Below, piece after piece: positions 1-6,629 of a stretch of DNA of 43,298 bases. The position numbers and the translations under genes were made by a program. Location of the stretch: the NCBI GenBank assembly GCA_937894725.1, contig CALAYL010000044.1:1-43298 (forward strand), written 5' to 3'. Source of the DNA: an uncultured Bacteroidota bacterium (lineage in GTDB: Bacteria; Bacteroidota; Bacteroidia; Chitinophagales; LD1). The notes under the pieces are model-generated. The model was not told the DNA's origin, ran no database searches, and was given only the letters and a program-made list of their open reading frames with translations. Within the stretch, counting starts at the first letter, position 1, and each line of letters begins with the position of its first letter.

Positions 1-45
1 CAGGGCTTTTACAATTTGTGTCTCGGTGAAATGTGATTTTTTCAT
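1..45 (-). CDS. IS3-family transposase OrfA, N-terminal fragment (window edge)
   Basis: Fifteen codons are visible, starting at ATG 45 on the minus strand and reading MKKSHFTETQIVKAL. This matches the usual OrfA opening of IS3-family elements (M-K-K-S-x-F-T-E-x-Q-I), the start of a helix-turn-helix DNA-binding domain. The gene runs off the left edge. OrfA normally works with a downstream DDE transposase, made by programmed frameshift, to move the element. Nothing else about its integrity can be seen. Confidence 0.7.
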   Translation of the reverse strand, partial: MKKSHFTETQIVKAL

Positions 46-104
46 CTGTTCTGTGCTTGTGTTTTGTCAACTTTAAACCTAGCCTATTTTTGGGGGTGGT
101 TACA
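1..104 (-). mobile_element. End of an IS3-family insertion sequence, cut by the window edge
   Basis: Read on the minus strand, the DNA from 104 downward begins TGTAACCACCCCCAAAAATA and leads after about 60 bp to an ATG opening a typical IS3-family OrfA N-terminus. A TG start and a 50-70 bp gap between IS tip and first gene are usual for this family. The other end lies outside the window, so the inverted repeat partner and the target duplication cannot be checked and the exact tip is inferred. Its place beside an arsenic resistance cluster fits a mobile or rearranged island. Confidence 0.7.
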
Positions 105-171
105 TTTGTGGATAGTATTTTTACGGTCTGCAGTTGGCGGTCATTGAAACTAACATCACATCAAACAGAAA

Positions 172-597
172 GTGAAACAAATATTCATCAATTTGCCTGT
201 GAAAGACATAGAAGCATCTATGAACTTCTACACAAAATTGGGATTTACCATTAATCCATTGTTTACTTTTGACGATCAAAAATGTATGGTTTGGAGTGAC
301 CAAATTTATGTCATGTTGCAGACAATTGAGAAGTTCAAATCGGGAATCAGTAAGCCAATCGCTGACCCACAGCAAAATGCAATTGTAACTTTTACACTTA
401 CAGTAGAAAACCTTGACAAACTCAATAAAATTGTAGAAAGCGGATTAAAAGCAGGTGGAAAAGAACCAACCACTATGCTTGACGAAGAATTTATGCAATT
501 GAGAAATATTGAGGACTTAGATGGTCATAGTTGGGGGTATCATTTGCATGGACACTGCCAAATTTATAAAAATGACAGGCAAGTAGTATTCTCTTAA
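172..597 (+). CDS. VOC (glyoxalase/bleomycin resistance-like) protein with probable C-terminal frameshift
   Basis: The protein opens MKQIFINLPVKDIEASMNFY from a GTG at 172, as VOC-superfamily proteins near ars operons do; no better start lies upstream. The beta-alpha-beta pattern continues to DLDGHSWG, the usual penultimate strand. After that the reading frame diverges: the current tail (YHLHGHCQIYK...) is unlike the family. Removing one G from the run at 533-537 gives HSWGIICMDTAKFIKMTGK and a stop at 584-586, which matches the expected MDxxKF ending. So one base has been gained, in nature or in sequencing. Function unknown; members of this fold bind metals and small toxic compounds. It lacks the cysteine pair of the C-As lyase ArsI. 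It sits just upstream of arsR, with the IS end 68 bp before it. Confidence 0.8.
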   Translation: MKQIFINLPVKDIEASMNFYTKLGFTINPLFTFDDQKCMVWSDQIYVMLQTIEKFKSGISKPIADPQQNAIVTFTLTVENLDKLNKIVESGLKAGGKEPTTMLDEEFMQLRNIEDLDGHSWGYHLHGHCQIYKNDRQVVFS

Positions 598-602
598 ATA
601 CT

Positions 603-624
603 TTGTTCGTATATTTGCGAACAA
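603..624. promoter_or_regulatory. ArsR-type operator overlapping a -7 promoter box, upstream of arsR
   Basis: A perfect 7-bp dyad, TTGTTCG-N8-CGAACAA. The 8-base spacer is TATATTTG, an exact match to the Bacteroidota -7 element TAnnTTTG. It lies 15 bp before the arsR ATG. A nearly identical copy precedes the next operon, so this is very probably the ArsR binding site, with repressor and RNA polymerase competing for the same bases. No clear -33 TTG is seen at the usual spacing. Confidence 0.8.
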
Positions 625-639
625 TCAGAATTGCAACTT

Positions 640-966
640 ATGACAAAGGTAGCCTATTTTACTAAAGATCAAGAACAGACCGCACGACTTGCTAAGGCAA
701 TGGCACATCCTGTACGAATAGCGATTTTGCAACTGCTTAATACTCAATCTTGTTGCTATCATGGAGATATGGCAGAGGAATTGCCCATAGCCAAATCTAC
801 ACTTTCGCAACATCTCAATGAACTTAAAGACGCAGGATTAATTCAAGGCGACATTACACCACCAACAGTAAAATACTGTATCAACAAACAAAACTGGTCT
901 AAAGCAAAAAGACTATTCAATACCATTTTTGATGAAGTAGCATTAAAGGAGATTTGTAAAAAGTAG
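640..966 (+). CDS. arsR: ArsR/SmtB-family metalloid-responsive repressor
   Basis: A 108-residue winged-helix protein. I chose ATG 640 over an in-frame TTG at 631 because it starts the family-like MTKVAYFTKDQEQ. The first helices (AKAMAHPVRIAILQLL) and the recognition helix (AKSTLSQHLNELKDAGLI) are clear. Cys38-Cys39 just before the recognition region, with Cys80 further on, are candidate arsenite ligands; ArsR proteins release DNA on binding As(III) through cysteines. The gene is preceded by one operator dyad and followed by two more before the resistance operon, which indicates autoregulation plus control of the downstream genes. Confidence 0.92.
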   Translation: MTKVAYFTKDQEQTARLAKAMAHPVRIAILQLLNTQSCCYHGDMAEELPIAKSTLSQHLNELKDAGLIQGDITPPTVKYCINKQNWSKAKRLFNTIFDEVALKEICKK

Positions 967-986
967 GCATTTTTAAAAAAACATTG

Positions 987-1002
987 TTCGTAATAATACG
1001 AA
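987..1002. promoter_or_regulatory. Second, variant ArsR-like dyad upstream of the ars operon
   Basis: A perfect 6-bp inverted repeat, TTCGTA-N4-TACGAA, within ATTGTTCGTAATAATACGAAT. It shares the TTGTTCG half-site with the two other dyads but has a shorter spacer and no TTTG. It lies 9 bp upstream of the third dyad, so two repressor dimers could bind side by side. Binding by ArsR is inferred from sequence similarity only. Confidence 0.6.
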
Positions 1003-1011
1003 TTACAAAAA

Positions 1012-1033
1012 TTGTTCGTACATTTGCGAACAG
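1012..1033. promoter_or_regulatory. ArsR-type operator overlapping the -7 box of the ars operon
   Basis: TTGTTCG-TACATTTG-CGAACAG, 20 of 22 bases identical to the site before arsR. The spacer TACATTTG again fits TAnnTTTG. It ends 22 bp before the ATG of the mini-thioredoxin gene, so transcription would start only a few bases after the dyad. Its position makes it the operator-promoter of the whole resistance operon. Confidence 0.8.
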
Positions 1034-1055
1034 TTTAATATTAAATAATAAAAAA

Positions 1056-1292
1056 ATGACACAAATAAAAGTACTAGGAACAGGTTGTAGCAAATGCAAA
1101 TCCACTTACAATAATGTTTTAGAAGCACTAAAACAATTAGACATAAAAGCTGAAGTAATCAAAATAGAGGATATTGAAGAAATAATGAAATACAATGTGT
1201 TTACCACTCCAGTATTGATGATAAACGAAGAAGTAAAAGTAAAAGGCCGAGTAGCTGATGTGAATGAAATCAAGCAATTTTTGTCTGTATAA
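1056..1292 (+). CDS. Small redox-active disulfide protein (TM0996-type mini-thioredoxin)
   Basis: A 78-residue protein beginning MTQIKVLGTGCSKCKSTYNN. It has a CSKC active site (Cys11, Cys14) right after the first strand and the cis-proline strand TTPVLMINEEVKVKGRV, a complete minimal thioredoxin fold. A longer in-frame reading from 984 would run through the operator dyads and is rejected; ATG 1056 follows directly after the promoter. It is the first gene of the ars operon. Such proteins occur in ars clusters and may recycle arsenate reductase or carry As(III) to a pump; which one applies here is inference. Confidence 0.85.
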   Translation: MTQIKVLGTGCSKCKSTYNNVLEALKQLDIKAEVIKIEDIEEIMKYNVFTTPVLMINEEVKVKGRVADVNEIKQFLSV

Positions 1293-1364
1293 GACATGGT
1301 CTTTGTTGCCCAAATCAGGAACGCAGCTAAACCAATTTCGAATGCAAAATTTTAAATAAAATAC

Positions 1365-2396
1365 ATGCCACCTAGACTAAAGTTTTTAGACAGATACCTC
1401 ACCCTTTGGATTTTTCTCGCAATGGCTATTGGTGTGGCCTTGGGTTATTTGTTTCCAAGTATTAAAACTGTGTTCGATAAACTTTCTGTAGGTACGACCA
1501 ATATTCCATTGGCAATAGGATTAATTCTGATGATGTATCCACCACTCGCCAAAGTAGATTATTCCCTTTTACCAAAAGCTTTTCACGACAAAAAAACAAT
1601 GACCCTTTCCTTGTTTCTCAATTGGATAGTAGGTCCCATTTTAATGTTCGTGTTAGCTATTGTGTTTTTAAGAGACCAACCCGATTATATGGTTGGCTTA
1701 ATACTTATTGGCTTGGCTCGTTGTATTGCAATGGTAATTGTTTGGAATGATTTAGCTGGTGGCAACCGTGAATATGGTGCATTACTCATTGCATTAAACA
1801 GTGTATTTCAAGTTATCACGTACAGTTTTTATGCTTGGCTTTTTATCAATGTTTTACCACACAAATTGGGCTTAGGCGATTTTAATATATCAGTACCCAT
1901 GGGCGAAGTGGCTCAAAGTGTATTTGTTTATTTGGGCATCCCATTTTTAGCAGGGTTTTTAAGCAGAAAATTTTTAGTGCAGTCAAAAGGAATCACATGG
2001 TATAACACAAAATTTATTCCTAAAATTTCGCCCATTACCTTGTACGCTTTGCTATTTACGATTGTATTAATGTTTAGTTTAAAAGGCGATAAAATTTTAG
2101 AATTACCAATTGATGTATTAAAAGTGGCTGTTCCATTAGTTATTTATTTTGTACTAATGTTCTTTGTAAGTTTTTTTATAAACAAATCAATGAATGTGCC
2201 ATATGATAAAAACGCAGCCATTTCATTTACCGCTACTGGCAACAATTTTGAATTAGCCATTGCAGTAGCAATCGCAGTCTTTGGCATTCATTCCGCACAG
2301 GCATTTGTAGGCGTTATTGGACCTTTGGTAGAAGTTCCCGTTTTAATCCTTTTGGTAAAAACTAGTCTATTTTTAAAATCAACATATTACAAATAA
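1365..2396 (+). CDS. acr3: Arsenite efflux permease, Acr3 family
   Basis: A 343-residue integral membrane protein of about ten helices, close to the family's usual length. It opens with the Acr3-typical LDRYLTLWIFLAMAIGVALG and carries GLARCIAMVIVW, whose Cys120 matches the conserved fourth-helix cysteine required for As(III) transport in characterised Acr3 proteins. The late ATGNNFELAIAVAIAVFG and GPLVEVPVLI segments are also characteristic. It expels arsenite from the cytoplasm using the proton motive force. Its stop overlaps the start of the reductase gene by one base (TAATG), so the two are translationally coupled. Confidence 0.95.
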   Translation: MPPRLKFLDRYLTLWIFLAMAIGVALGYLFPSIKTVFDKLSVGTTNIPLAIGLILMMYPPLAKVDYSLLPKAFHDKKTMTLSLFLNWIVGPILMFVLAIVFLRDQPDYMVGLILIGLARCIAMVIVWNDLAGGNREYGALLIALNSVFQVITYSFYAWLFINVLPHKLGLGDFNISVPMGEVAQSVFVYLGIPFLAGFLSRKFLVQSKGITWYNTKFIPKISPITLYALLFTIVLMFSLKGDKILELPIDVLKVAVPLVIYFVLMFFVSFFINKSMNVPYDKNAAISFTATGNNFELAIAVAIAVFGIHSAQAFVGVIGPLVEVPVLILLVKTSLFLKSTYYK

Positions 2397-3007
2397 TGTA
2401 TCCAGATATTTCAAAAAATATTGAACAGTTTTCATCAGAAAAAATAACAATAGAACGTAAAGAAATACTACAACCCTTGGTTGGGTATATTCAAACAAAG
2501 AAAGAAAATAACGATACCATTCGCTTAAATTTCATTTGTACACACAATTCACGTAGAAGCCATCTATCTCAAATTTGGGCTCAAGCAATGGCTTTTCATT
2601 TTGGAATAAAAAATATTTTTTGTTATTCAGGTGGTACTGAAGCCACAGCAATGTTTCCAAAAGTGGTAGAAACATTAACCAATCAAGGATTTCAAATACA
2701 AAAATTAAGTAAAACCGAAAATCCGGTGTATGCTGTAAAATATGCAGAAAACGAAAGCCCTGTTATCTGTTTTTCTAAAACCTACAACGATGAATTTAAT
2801 CCAAAAAACAAATTTGGAGCAATAATGACCTGCAACAATGCAGACGAAGGTTGCCCATTGGTATATGGAGCTGAAGTAAGATTCCCTATTAAATATGACG
2901 ACCCAAAGGCATTTGACCAAACAGACTTGCAAACACAGAAATATGCAGAACGGAGTTTAGAAATAGCACAAGAAATGTGGTGGGTGTTTAAATCAATTAG
3001 GAATTAA
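2396..3007 (+). CDS. arsC: Arsenate reductase-like protein, LMW protein tyrosine phosphatase fold
   Basis: A 203-residue protein with the phosphatase loop C-X5-R at Cys48-Arg54 (CTHNSRR), followed by the helix SHLSQIWAQAMAF. The N-terminal extension of about 45 residues is longer than classical ArsC but usual in this Bacteroidota subgroup. A cysteine in the distal region (MTCNNADEGCPLV) may resolve the catalytic disulfide. It should reduce As(V) to As(III) for export by Acr3, fed by a thioredoxin-type donor. One-base overlaps on both sides (TAATG) show it is inside an operon. A protein phosphatase role cannot be excluded from sequence alone. Confidence 0.85.
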   Translation: MYPDISKNIEQFSSEKITIERKEILQPLVGYIQTKKENNDTIRLNFICTHNSRRSHLSQIWAQAMAFHFGIKNIFCYSGGTEATAMFPKVVETLTNQGFQIQKLSKTENPVYAVKYAENESPVICFSKTYNDEFNPKNKFGAIMTCNNADEGCPLVYGAEVRFPIKYDDPKAFDQTDLQTQKYAERSLEIAQEMWWVFKSIRN

Positions 3008-3981
3008 TGTTCGACTGGATACAACATTTTGCGGATTGGCTGATATATTCTGTGTTTGGAATAGGTGCGGAAACACATTTGGGAACAGCACTAAATTTCT
3101 TTGTGTACGACACATTGAAAATTCTCATTTTGTTATTTTTGATTGTGTTTTTAATGGGTATTGTAAACGCATACTTTCCTATTGAAAAGCTCAAAAATTA
3201 CCTTAACAAAAAAAAACTATACGGACTAGAATATTTGTTTGCGTCTATATTTGGCGCCATCACGCCTTTCTGTTCTTGTTCATCAGTTCCTTTATTCATA
3301 GGCTTTGTGCAAGGCGGAATTCCATTGGGAGTAACGTTTGCATTCCTCATTACTTCACCATTGGTGAATGAAGTAGCTATTGCTATGTTCATTGGGATGT
3401 TTGGCATAAAAGCTACTTTGATTTACGCCATATCAGGCATTCTATTAGGAACGATTGGTGGTTGGTTATTGGGGAGATTTAACCTTGAGCATTTGTTGTC
3501 TGATTGGGTAAAGAAAATTCTTGAAAACAAAATGCAACAAGGCGAATATGAAGAAGAAAATTTGACCTTTCGCCAACGATTGCCCGAAATTACTCGTGGA
3601 GCTTGGGCCATTGTAAAAGGAGTTGTTATCTATGTTATCATTGGTATTGCCATTGGTGCAGCGATGCACGGCTATGTTCCTGAAAACTTTTTTGGGGAAT
3701 ATTTGGGTGGCGGTCAATGGTGGACAGTTCCTCTTGCCGTTATTTTTGCAGTGCCCATGTATGCCAATGCAGCAGGAATAGTTCCTGTAGTTCAGGTTTT
3801 TGTGGCCAAAGGTGTTCCGCTGGGTACAGCCATTGCGTTTATGATGGCTACCGTTGGCCTATCAATACCAGAAGCCACCCTACTCAAAAAAGTAATGACT
3901 ATAAAATTGATTGCTATCTATTTCGGAGTGGTTACATTATTTATCATCCTTTCTGGATTTTTATTCAACATCTTATTATGA
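3007..3981 (+). CDS. arsP: ArsP-type permease (DUF318), organoarsenical efflux
   Basis: A 324-residue polytopic protein with the family hallmark TPFCSCSSVPLFIGFVQGGI, then LITSPLVNEVAI. The second half repeats the pattern around VPMYANAAGIVPVVQVF. Proteins of this family export trivalent organoarsenicals such as methylarsenite and aromatic arsenicals; related DUF318 permeases have unknown cargo. The hydrophilic central loop (about residues 160-195) separates two membrane halves. The stop overlaps the next start as ATGA. Context in the ars operon makes the arsenical role likely. Confidence 0.85.
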   Translation: MFDWIQHFADWLIYSVFGIGAETHLGTALNFFVYDTLKILILLFLIVFLMGIVNAYFPIEKLKNYLNKKKLYGLEYLFASIFGAITPFCSCSSVPLFIGFVQGGIPLGVTFAFLITSPLVNEVAIAMFIGMFGIKATLIYAISGILLGTIGGWLLGRFNLEHLLSDWVKKILENKMQQGEYEEENLTFRQRLPEITRGAWAIVKGVVIYVIIGIAIGAAMHGYVPENFFGEYLGGGQWWTVPLAVIFAVPMYANAAGIVPVVQVFVAKGVPLGTAIAFMMATVGLSIPEATLLKKVMTIKLIAIYFGVVTLFIILSGFLFNILL

Positions 3982-4436
3982 AAACTAAAACAGACCTATT
4001 GCTTGAACTTTGGGAAGAATCCCGAACTCGATTTACCAATCTGTTAGAAATTATATCCGAATCTGATTTACAAAAGAAACTTGGCGGTTCGCCCAATTCG
4101 GTCGGTTTTTTAACTCGCCACATCGGTGATGTAGAGTTGCTTTTTGCCAAAAATGTATTTGGTGCAAATGATATAAAAGTATCAGCCAAAACAGTAATTG
4201 AAAAACACGATACAGGTGAATGGACAAATCTCAAAGAATTAAAAGAATATGTAGCTTATTCCTTTGAATCTTTAAAATCCATAATAGAAAAACAAACAGA
4301 TGCAGACTGGGAAAGTGAAATTACCACCAAAGAATTTGGCACAAAAACAAAAGCTGAAGCCTTTGGCAGGATTGTGTCTCATACGGCTTATCACGCAGGG
4401 CAAATCGCAATTATTAATAAATACGTAACAATTTAA
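3978..4436 (+). CDS. DinB-family (DinB/YfiT-like) four-helix protein
   Basis: A 152-residue protein starting at ATG 3978, which overlaps the permease stop as ATGA. An open frame continues upstream to 3717, but that stretch is antiparallel noise over the arsP coding sequence. His48 (LTRHIGDVE) and the HTAYHAGQ motif near the C-terminus (His135, His139) give the three-histidine metal site of DinB-like enzymes. Members include thiol-dependent S-transferases for bacillithiol, mycothiol or glutathione. A thiol-transfer role in detoxification would suit the operon but is inference. Confidence 0.8.
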   Translation: MKTKTDLLLELWEESRTRFTNLLEIISESDLQKKLGGSPNSVGFLTRHIGDVELLFAKNVFGANDIKVSAKTVIEKHDTGEWTNLKELKEYVAYSFESLKSIIEKQTDADWESEITTKEFGTKTKAEAFGRIVSHTAYHAGQIAIINKYVTI

Positions 4437-4448
4437 AATCTACACAAA

Positions 4449-4859
4449 ATGACAAAATCAGTATTCTCTACAGTATTAGCAACCTTTATGTTGCTATTCG
4501 TTTCTTGCAACAGCAATGGACAAAACCCTAAAACGGAAACATCAAAAACAGCAGTTTCTACCATTCAGGTATTACAATTTCACTCCGAACATCGATGTGT
4601 GACTTGTAATCTGATAGAAAAACTCACCAGAGAAACCTTAAAAAAATATCCAGCGATTTCCTTTTCATTGGTAAACGTAGATGACAATAAAAATGAAAAA
4701 ATGGCAGCACAATTTGAAGCTACAGGCACAGCACTTTTTTTATACAATCCTAAAACAGGAAAGAAAAAAGACTTAACTGATTTTGCCTTTATGAATGCAA
4801 AGAGCAATCCAGAAGAGTTTAAAAAAGGTATTGAGAAAGAAATAAATGCTTTCAAATAA
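4449..4859 (+). CDS. Thioredoxin-like lipoprotein of the ars operon
   Basis: A 136-residue protein with a lipoprotein signal: hydrophobic segment VLATFMLLFVSC with lipobox cysteine Cys20. After a short linker comes a thioredoxin-like fold with CVTC (Cys50-Cys53) after the first strand (IQVLQFHSEHRC). It is predicted to be lipid-anchored outside the cytoplasm. Its stop overlaps the start of the CcdA-like permease gene (TAATG). Such membrane-anchored redox proteins are natural partners of CcdA/DsbD-type electron carriers, so the two may form one unit, either for redox transfer or for aromatic arsenical handling as in arsEFG-type clusters. Confidence 0.75.
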   Translation: MTKSVFSTVLATFMLLFVSCNSNGQNPKTETSKTAVSTIQVLQFHSEHRCVTCNLIEKLTRETLKKYPAISFSLVNVDDNKNEKMAAQFEATGTALFLYNPKTGKKKDLTDFAFMNAKSNPEEFKKGIEKEINAFK

Positions 4860-5560
4860 TGGAATGGCTAGAAAATATAGCTCAAAATAGCGATGTGCCC
4901 TTATTGACCGCATTAGCGTTAGGTTTGCTTACTGCCATTGCACCTTGCCCATTAGCCACTAATATTACGGCCACTGCCTACATTGCAAAATCTATAAACA
5001 GCAAGAAAAAAGTAGTGTTAAGCGGAGTACTCTATACCTTGGGTAGGATGTTTTCTTACACTTCATTAGGCGCTATCATCTATTTCGGTGCAAGTAAATT
5101 TCAAATAGCCAAACTATTTCAAGGAAATGGTGAAAAATATATTGGATTTGTATTGGTCATTTTGGGTTTGATAATGCTAGATATTATTAAACTCAATTTC
5201 ATAAAAGGCGCAAGCTTTACAGATAAACTATCAGACAAGTTTAAAGATAAAGGTTTGATGGGTTCATTTTTTTTAGGTGCCATTTTTGCGCTAGCATTTT
5301 GTCCATATAGTGGTGCCTTGTTTTTTGGCATGTTGATTCCATTAACTATAAAATCAGGCTTGCATATACCTATTGCTTTTTCACTTGGAACAGGTTTACC
5401 TGTAATTCTGTTTGCTTTTGTAATTGCTTTTAGCTTAGCGAAATTAGGCAAATACTTTAAAGTGATTACGCAAATAGAAAAAATAATGCGTATAGTAGCA
5501 GGCATTACATTTGTCTTGACAGGATTGTATTACATCAATATCTATTTCAAATTGGTGTAA
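4859..5560 (+). CDS. arsG: CcdA/DsbD-superfamily permease, ArsG-like (aromatic arsenical efflux)
   Basis: A 233-residue membrane protein with about six helices and two internally repeated cysteine-proline motifs, APCPLATN (Cys30) and FCPYSGALF (Cys148), the hallmark of the CcdA/DsbD superfamily. The ars context and the preceding thioredoxin-like lipoprotein favour the ArsG branch, which is reported to export trivalent aminoaromatic arsenicals; a plain thiol-disulfide electron carrier is the alternative. It is the last gene of the operon: more than 250 bp without a gene follows. Confidence 0.7.
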   Translation: MEWLENIAQNSDVPLLTALALGLLTAIAPCPLATNITATAYIAKSINSKKKVVLSGVLYTLGRMFSYTSLGAIIYFGASKFQIAKLFQGNGEKYIGFVLVILGLIMLDIIKLNFIKGASFTDKLSDKFKDKGLMGSFFLGAIFALAFCPYSGALFFGMLIPLTIKSGLHIPIAFSLGTGLPVILFAFVIAFSLAKLGKYFKVITQIEKIMRIVAGITFVLTGLYYINIYFKLV

Positions 5561-5818
5561 AATATCGTTTTTTTGAGTATCCATAAAATCGCGAGAAATT
5601 TTACGGACTATGAGTGATGGTTTGGTAGGTAGCATATAAGCAAATCAAGCTATCCATAAGTCGTAAGTGATTGTTTTTCAAATTAAGAAGCAAAAAGACA
5701 TTTATACTTTTATTGAAAATGTATTTAGATTTGGGTGATTTATGAATCATTAAAAAGTCAACTAATACATTTATCTGCTTTAGTGCTTACCTTAGCCGAA
5801 CGTAACTATCACAAACCG
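5561..5818. other. Intergenic region with a possible promoter
   Basis: There is no convincing coding frame. A TAGATTTG at 5726-5733 fits the -7 element TAnnTTTG and would give a leader of about 80 nt before ATG 5819, but no TTG sits at the expected -33 distance. The phrase tatccataa occurs twice (near 5577 and 5651). No strong terminator hairpin is seen after the ars operon. Confidence 0.4.
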
Positions 5819-6628
5819 ATGGAAAAAATCAATGCAAATACCAAGATTGGATACCTACTTAAAGCACATCCTGATGCGCTAGAAGCGATCATCAGTATAG
5901 ATGCTAAGTTTAATAAATTGAGAAATCCTCTTCTTAGAAAAGTGCTTGCTGGTAGAGCAAGTATCGCTATGGCAGCTAGTATTGCAGGCTGTGGGGTGGA
6001 TGCATTTTTTAAAAAATTAAAACCACTGGGGTTTGAAATCGATGCAGTTACTTTGCCAATTGCAGAAGAAAAAAAAGAGCTACCCGCATTTATCATTTCA
6101 CTTTCAAAAAGCCAAATAATTGATTTAGATGTGCGCGAAGATTTGGCCGCTGGCAAAGACCCTTTAACTCTAATTTTAGCTAAAATCAAAGCTGTACAAG
6201 CTGGAGAGGCACTAAAAGTAATCAATACTTTTGAGCCCATTCCACTAATAAAAATGTTAGAAAAAAAAGGCTTTGCTATTTATGTGGATAGACTAAGTAA
6301 AGATTGGGTAGAAACGTATTTTTACAAACAAACAAACGATGCTACAATCGATGTACAACCTAATGAAAACTCAGATAGTGGCTGGGATGAAGTGGTGCTT
6401 AGATTTGTAGATAAGCTAGTGAAAGTAGATGTTCGAGAACTAGAGATGCCACAACCTATGCATACCATTTTAGCCGAGTTGGAAAATTTGCCAAAGGATA
6501 CAGCACTTTTTGTATATCACAAACGCATACCTGTTTTCCTATTGCCCGAACTAGCTGAAAGAGCGCTAGACTATCGCATTAAAGAGATTGGTGAAGGAGA
6601 GGTTCAACTTATTATTTTCAAAGACTAA
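5819..6628 (+). CDS. DUF1858-DUF2249 domain protein
   Basis: A 269-residue protein. The start at ATG 5819 gives MEKINANTKIGYLLKAHPDA, the usual opening of the DUF1858 (ScdA N-terminal-like) domain, which spans about residues 1-75 and contains the conserved GRASIAMAASIAGC. Two DUF2249-like modules follow. The first (residues 105-165) begins IIDLDVREDLAAGKDPL and contains EALKVINTFEPIPLIKMLEKKG. The second (residues 205-268) begins VKVDVRELEMPQPMHTILAELENL. DUF2249 and ScdA-like proteins are tied to repair of iron centres and nitric oxide stress. Only one base separates it from the next gene. Confidence 0.8.
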   Translation: MEKINANTKIGYLLKAHPDALEAIISIDAKFNKLRNPLLRKVLAGRASIAMAASIAGCGVDAFFKKLKPLGFEIDAVTLPIAEEKKELPAFIISLSKSQIIDLDVREDLAAGKDPLTLILAKIKAVQAGEALKVINTFEPIPLIKMLEKKGFAIYVDRLSKDWVETYFYKQTNDATIDVQPNENSDSGWDEVVLRFVDKLVKVDVRELEMPQPMHTILAELENLPKDTALFVYHKRIPVFLLPELAERALDYRIKEIGEGEVQLIIFKD

Positions 6629-6629
6629 C

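Noticed and set aside
172..597. ArsI C-As lyase
   Set aside because: The neighbouring cysteine pair needed to bind trivalent arsenicals is absent; only generic VOC features are seen.
984..1055. Longer start for the mini-thioredoxin
   Set aside because: It would translate through two operator dyads and the promoter box; ATG 1056 matches the family N-terminus.
3717..3977. N-terminal extension of the DinB-like protein
   Set aside because: It runs in another frame over the arsP coding sequence, is rich in Cys and Ser in an unnatural way, and ATG 3978 with ATGA overlap gives the normal family start.
5735..5818. GTG start for the DUF1858-DUF2249 protein
   Set aside because: The extra 28 residues do not resemble the family and begin right after a likely -7 box; ATG 5819 gives the expected opening.
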